Below, one piece after another: positions 37,117-38,413 of a stretch of 38,413 bases of DNA. Below the pieces are notes generated by a model. That model made no database searches. It worked only from the letters and a program-made list of their open reading frames with translations, and had not been told where the DNA came from. Numbering within the stretch: the stretch's first letter is position 1; every line of letters starts with the position of its first letter. Position numbers and translations under genes: made by a program. This DNA is from a virus: positions 1-38,413 of IMG/VR virus record IMGVR_UViG_3300042887_002537. The stretch is one strand, 5' to 3'.

Positions 37117-37843
37117 AGCAGTCTGGATCTCTGACCTGCACCTCGGAGCTGACTGCGCCAACCCTCATAAGGTCAACGACTTTCTTGATTCATTCACCTG
37201 CGACTCCCTGTATCTTGTAGGTGATATCATTGACGGATGGCGCCTCAAATCACGATGGCACTGGCCTAATGCCAATTCCACTACTGTCCGTAAAATACTG
37301 AAGAAGGTAAAGCAGGGTGCCCACGTTACCTATCTTCCAGGAAACCACGATGAATTCATCCGTCTATGGCTACCGACAAAAATCACCCTTGGAGACATCA
37401 AGTTCAAGAACGAAGCTTCCCACACAACCCTCGGTGGTAAGAAGATCCTTGTTCTTCATGGCGATGTTTTTGACTCTGCTGTCCGCCTCAACCCTCTGAT
37501 CAGTGCTCTGGGATCAACGGCATACGACTTCCTTGTTGTATCTAACCGACTGGTAGGAAAAGCTTTACGTCTTTTCGGCAAGAAGAACTGGTCGTTCTCC
37601 AAGTTCATTAAGCAGAACTTTAAGCAGGCAACAAACTTCGTTTTTCATTTTGAGCATCACATCTCTGAATATACAAAGCGTCGTGGATACGACGGTGTCG
37701 TGTGCGGACACATCCATAAGCCTGAAGTGCGCGACCTCAACGGGATTTCCTACTACAACTGTGGCGACTGGGTTGAGTCGTTCAGTGCCCTCGTTGAAAC
37801 AGAAGAAGGCGAAATAAAACTAGTCTTCTGGACAGAATTATAA
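37091..37843 (+). CDS. Metallophosphoesterase, LpxH/PlcP type (COG2908)
   Basis: 250 residues from the ATG at 37091. Metal motifs: SDLHLG (D15, H17), GDIIDGW (D45), GNHDE (N85, H86), LHGD (H123) and CGHIHKPE. YNCGDWVES and the central Phe/Lys-rich helices match the group annotated as UDP-2,3-diacylglucosamine diphosphatase-like, which includes the phospholipase C PlcP of rhizobia and marine bacteria. With a PAP2 gene before and a GT4 gene after it, the PlcP reading (phospholipid to diacylglycerol) is favoured over lipid A synthesis. No C-run signal. Confidence 0.85.
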   Translation: MKKSKNHFRAVWISDLHLGADCANPHKVNDFLDSFTCDSLYLVGDIIDGWRLKSRWHWPNANSTTVRKILKKVKQGAHVTYLPGNHDEFIRLWLPTKITLGDIKFKNEASHTTLGGKKILVLHGDVFDSAVRLNPLISALGSTAYDFLVVSNRLVGKALRLFGKKNWSFSKFIKQNFKQATNFVFHFEHHISEYTKRRGYDGVVCGHIHKPEVRDLNGISYYNCGDWVESFSALVETEEGEIKLVFWTEL

Positions 37844-37882
37844 AAATCGGGGCAGAAATAAGAAGGAGACACCTCGTTTTTG

Positions 37883-37910
37883 AATGAATTTCTATACATA
37901 GAAATTCATT
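37883..37910 (+). repeat. 12-bp-arm palindrome before glycosyltransferase
   Basis: Arms identical to those at 36442-36469, loop TACA. It ends 19 nt before the ATG at 37930, with GAAAGGGG between, so a hairpin here could control translation. It is also a perfect operator-like dyad. Confidence 0.75.
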
Positions 37911-37929
37911 TTAGAAAGGGGTCTTACCC

Positions 37930-38413
37930 ATGCGGATTATCCTTGTCACAGACGCCTGGGAGCCCCAGATCAATGGCGTCTACACCACAGTTAAAAATAC
38001 AGCTTCAGCACTTACCCAGCTGGGTCACGAAGTGCTGCTTCTTCATCCAGGTCTCTTCTGGGGAATACAATTGCCATTCACCGGTGGCGTCAAACTCGTC
38101 TTCCCCTTCCTAAAGAAAAAAATCAAAGACTTTAACCCTGATCATATACACATTTTCACTGAAGGACCTCTGGGCTTCAGTGCTAGGAGAGCATGCTCGA
38201 GCTCCCGCCTCCATTTCACAACAGGATACCACACTAAATTTCCCGATATCTTAAACGACTGGTACGGCATCCCCCAGTCCTTGACCCAGTGCTACCTCAA
38301 GTGGTTCCACAAACTTTCTAAGAAAATTCTCGTACCCACACGCTCCACAAAGGGCGAGCTCGTCAACGAGTCGTACCTACTCGCACCAGCCCACCGCATT
38401 GCCGTCTGGGGAA
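37930..38413 (+). CDS. Glycosyltransferase family 4, Agt/MgtA-like, truncated
   Basis: 161 codons visible; the rest lies beyond the window. MRIILVTDAWEPQINGVYTT, then PDHIHIFTEGPLGFSARRAC and FTTGYHTKFPDI are hallmark blocks of the GT4 group that includes alpha-mannosyl/glucosyltransferases of membrane glycolipids. GAAAGGGG lies 9 nt before the ATG. Agt in marine bacteria glycosylates diacylglycerol. The donor-binding C-terminal half is not in view. Confidence 0.88.
   Translation, partial: MRIILVTDAWEPQINGVYTTVKNTASALTQLGHEVLLLHPGLFWGIQLPFTGGVKLVFPFLKKKIKDFNPDHIHIFTEGPLGFSARRACSSSRLHFTTGYHTKFPDILNDWYGIPQSLTQCYLKWFHKLSKKILVPTRSTKGELVNESYLLAPAHRIAVWG

Overview
The window looks like part of a large tailed-phage genome. 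Packed small genes lie almost all on the minus strand from position 1 to 34,762, with six tRNA genes and a tmRNA gene among them, holin-like and virion-type proteins at the left, and many families known mainly from phages and plasmids (DUF932, Api92/YubB-like, DUF3846, DUF4259, DUF5983, DUF6011, DUF6915). There is no integrase, rRNA or chromosomal housekeeping block. The host cannot be named. A lipoprotein and membrane-lipid genes at the right hint at a Gram-negative host, but this is weak. Family names come from motif recognition, not searches.

Layout. (1) 1-4,020, minus strand, lower GC: a late-type module with two proteins sharing an N-terminal W..IG..AGW motif, an exostosin-like glycosyltransferase and two overlapping Lys-tailed membrane proteins (holin candidates). 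A GGGATACCTTAG repeat upstream of two transcription units may be a late promoter. (2) 4,020-4,298: non-coding boundary with three repeats at an exact 32-bp period. (3) 4,299-25,424, minus strand: about fifty mostly small accessory genes, including a stand-alone T7-polymerase-type exonuclease, DUF932, two RCC1-like propellers, a UV-damage endonuclease (UvdE), and Lys and Leu tRNAs. (4) 25,505-28,910: tRNA-Met, tRNA-Arg, an ssrA (tmRNA) gene with a readable tag, small membrane proteins and a six-AT-hook protein, with consensus sigma-70 promoters. (5) 29,147-34,762: a VWA/metallopeptidase-like protein beside a MoxR-type AAA+ ATPase, tRNA-Gly, ClpS, a RadA-like ATPase and an unknown protein. (6) 34,892-38,413, plus strand: a degenerate Fic-like protein, a small helical protein, a lipoprotein, then PAP2 phosphatase, an LpxH/PlcP-type metallophosphoesterase and a GT4 glycosyltransferase cut by the window end.

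The strongest undescribed signal is a bipartite element present about 39 times between 4,614 and 34,852, always upstream of a minus-strand start: CTC[G/T]TTTTCCCCC, then 13 nt, then TTGNGG. In 17 copies the C-run ends exactly 20 nt before the start codon. Other copies cluster at 33, 38 and 51 nt, where an AGAAAGGA ribosome site follows the second box. Many copies also form the T-tract of a terminator for the gene before. It looks like a phage-specific promoter/leader module that makes each gene an independent cassette.

Two functional themes stand out. One is protein quality control: phage tmRNA (tag ADQTTTANESLMAVAA) plus a phage ClpS whose N-degron pocket has two key substitutions. The other is lipid remodelling: PAP2, PlcP-like and Agt-like enzymes could release phosphate from phospholipids and glycosylate the diacylglycerol, as known in phosphate-starved marine bacteria.
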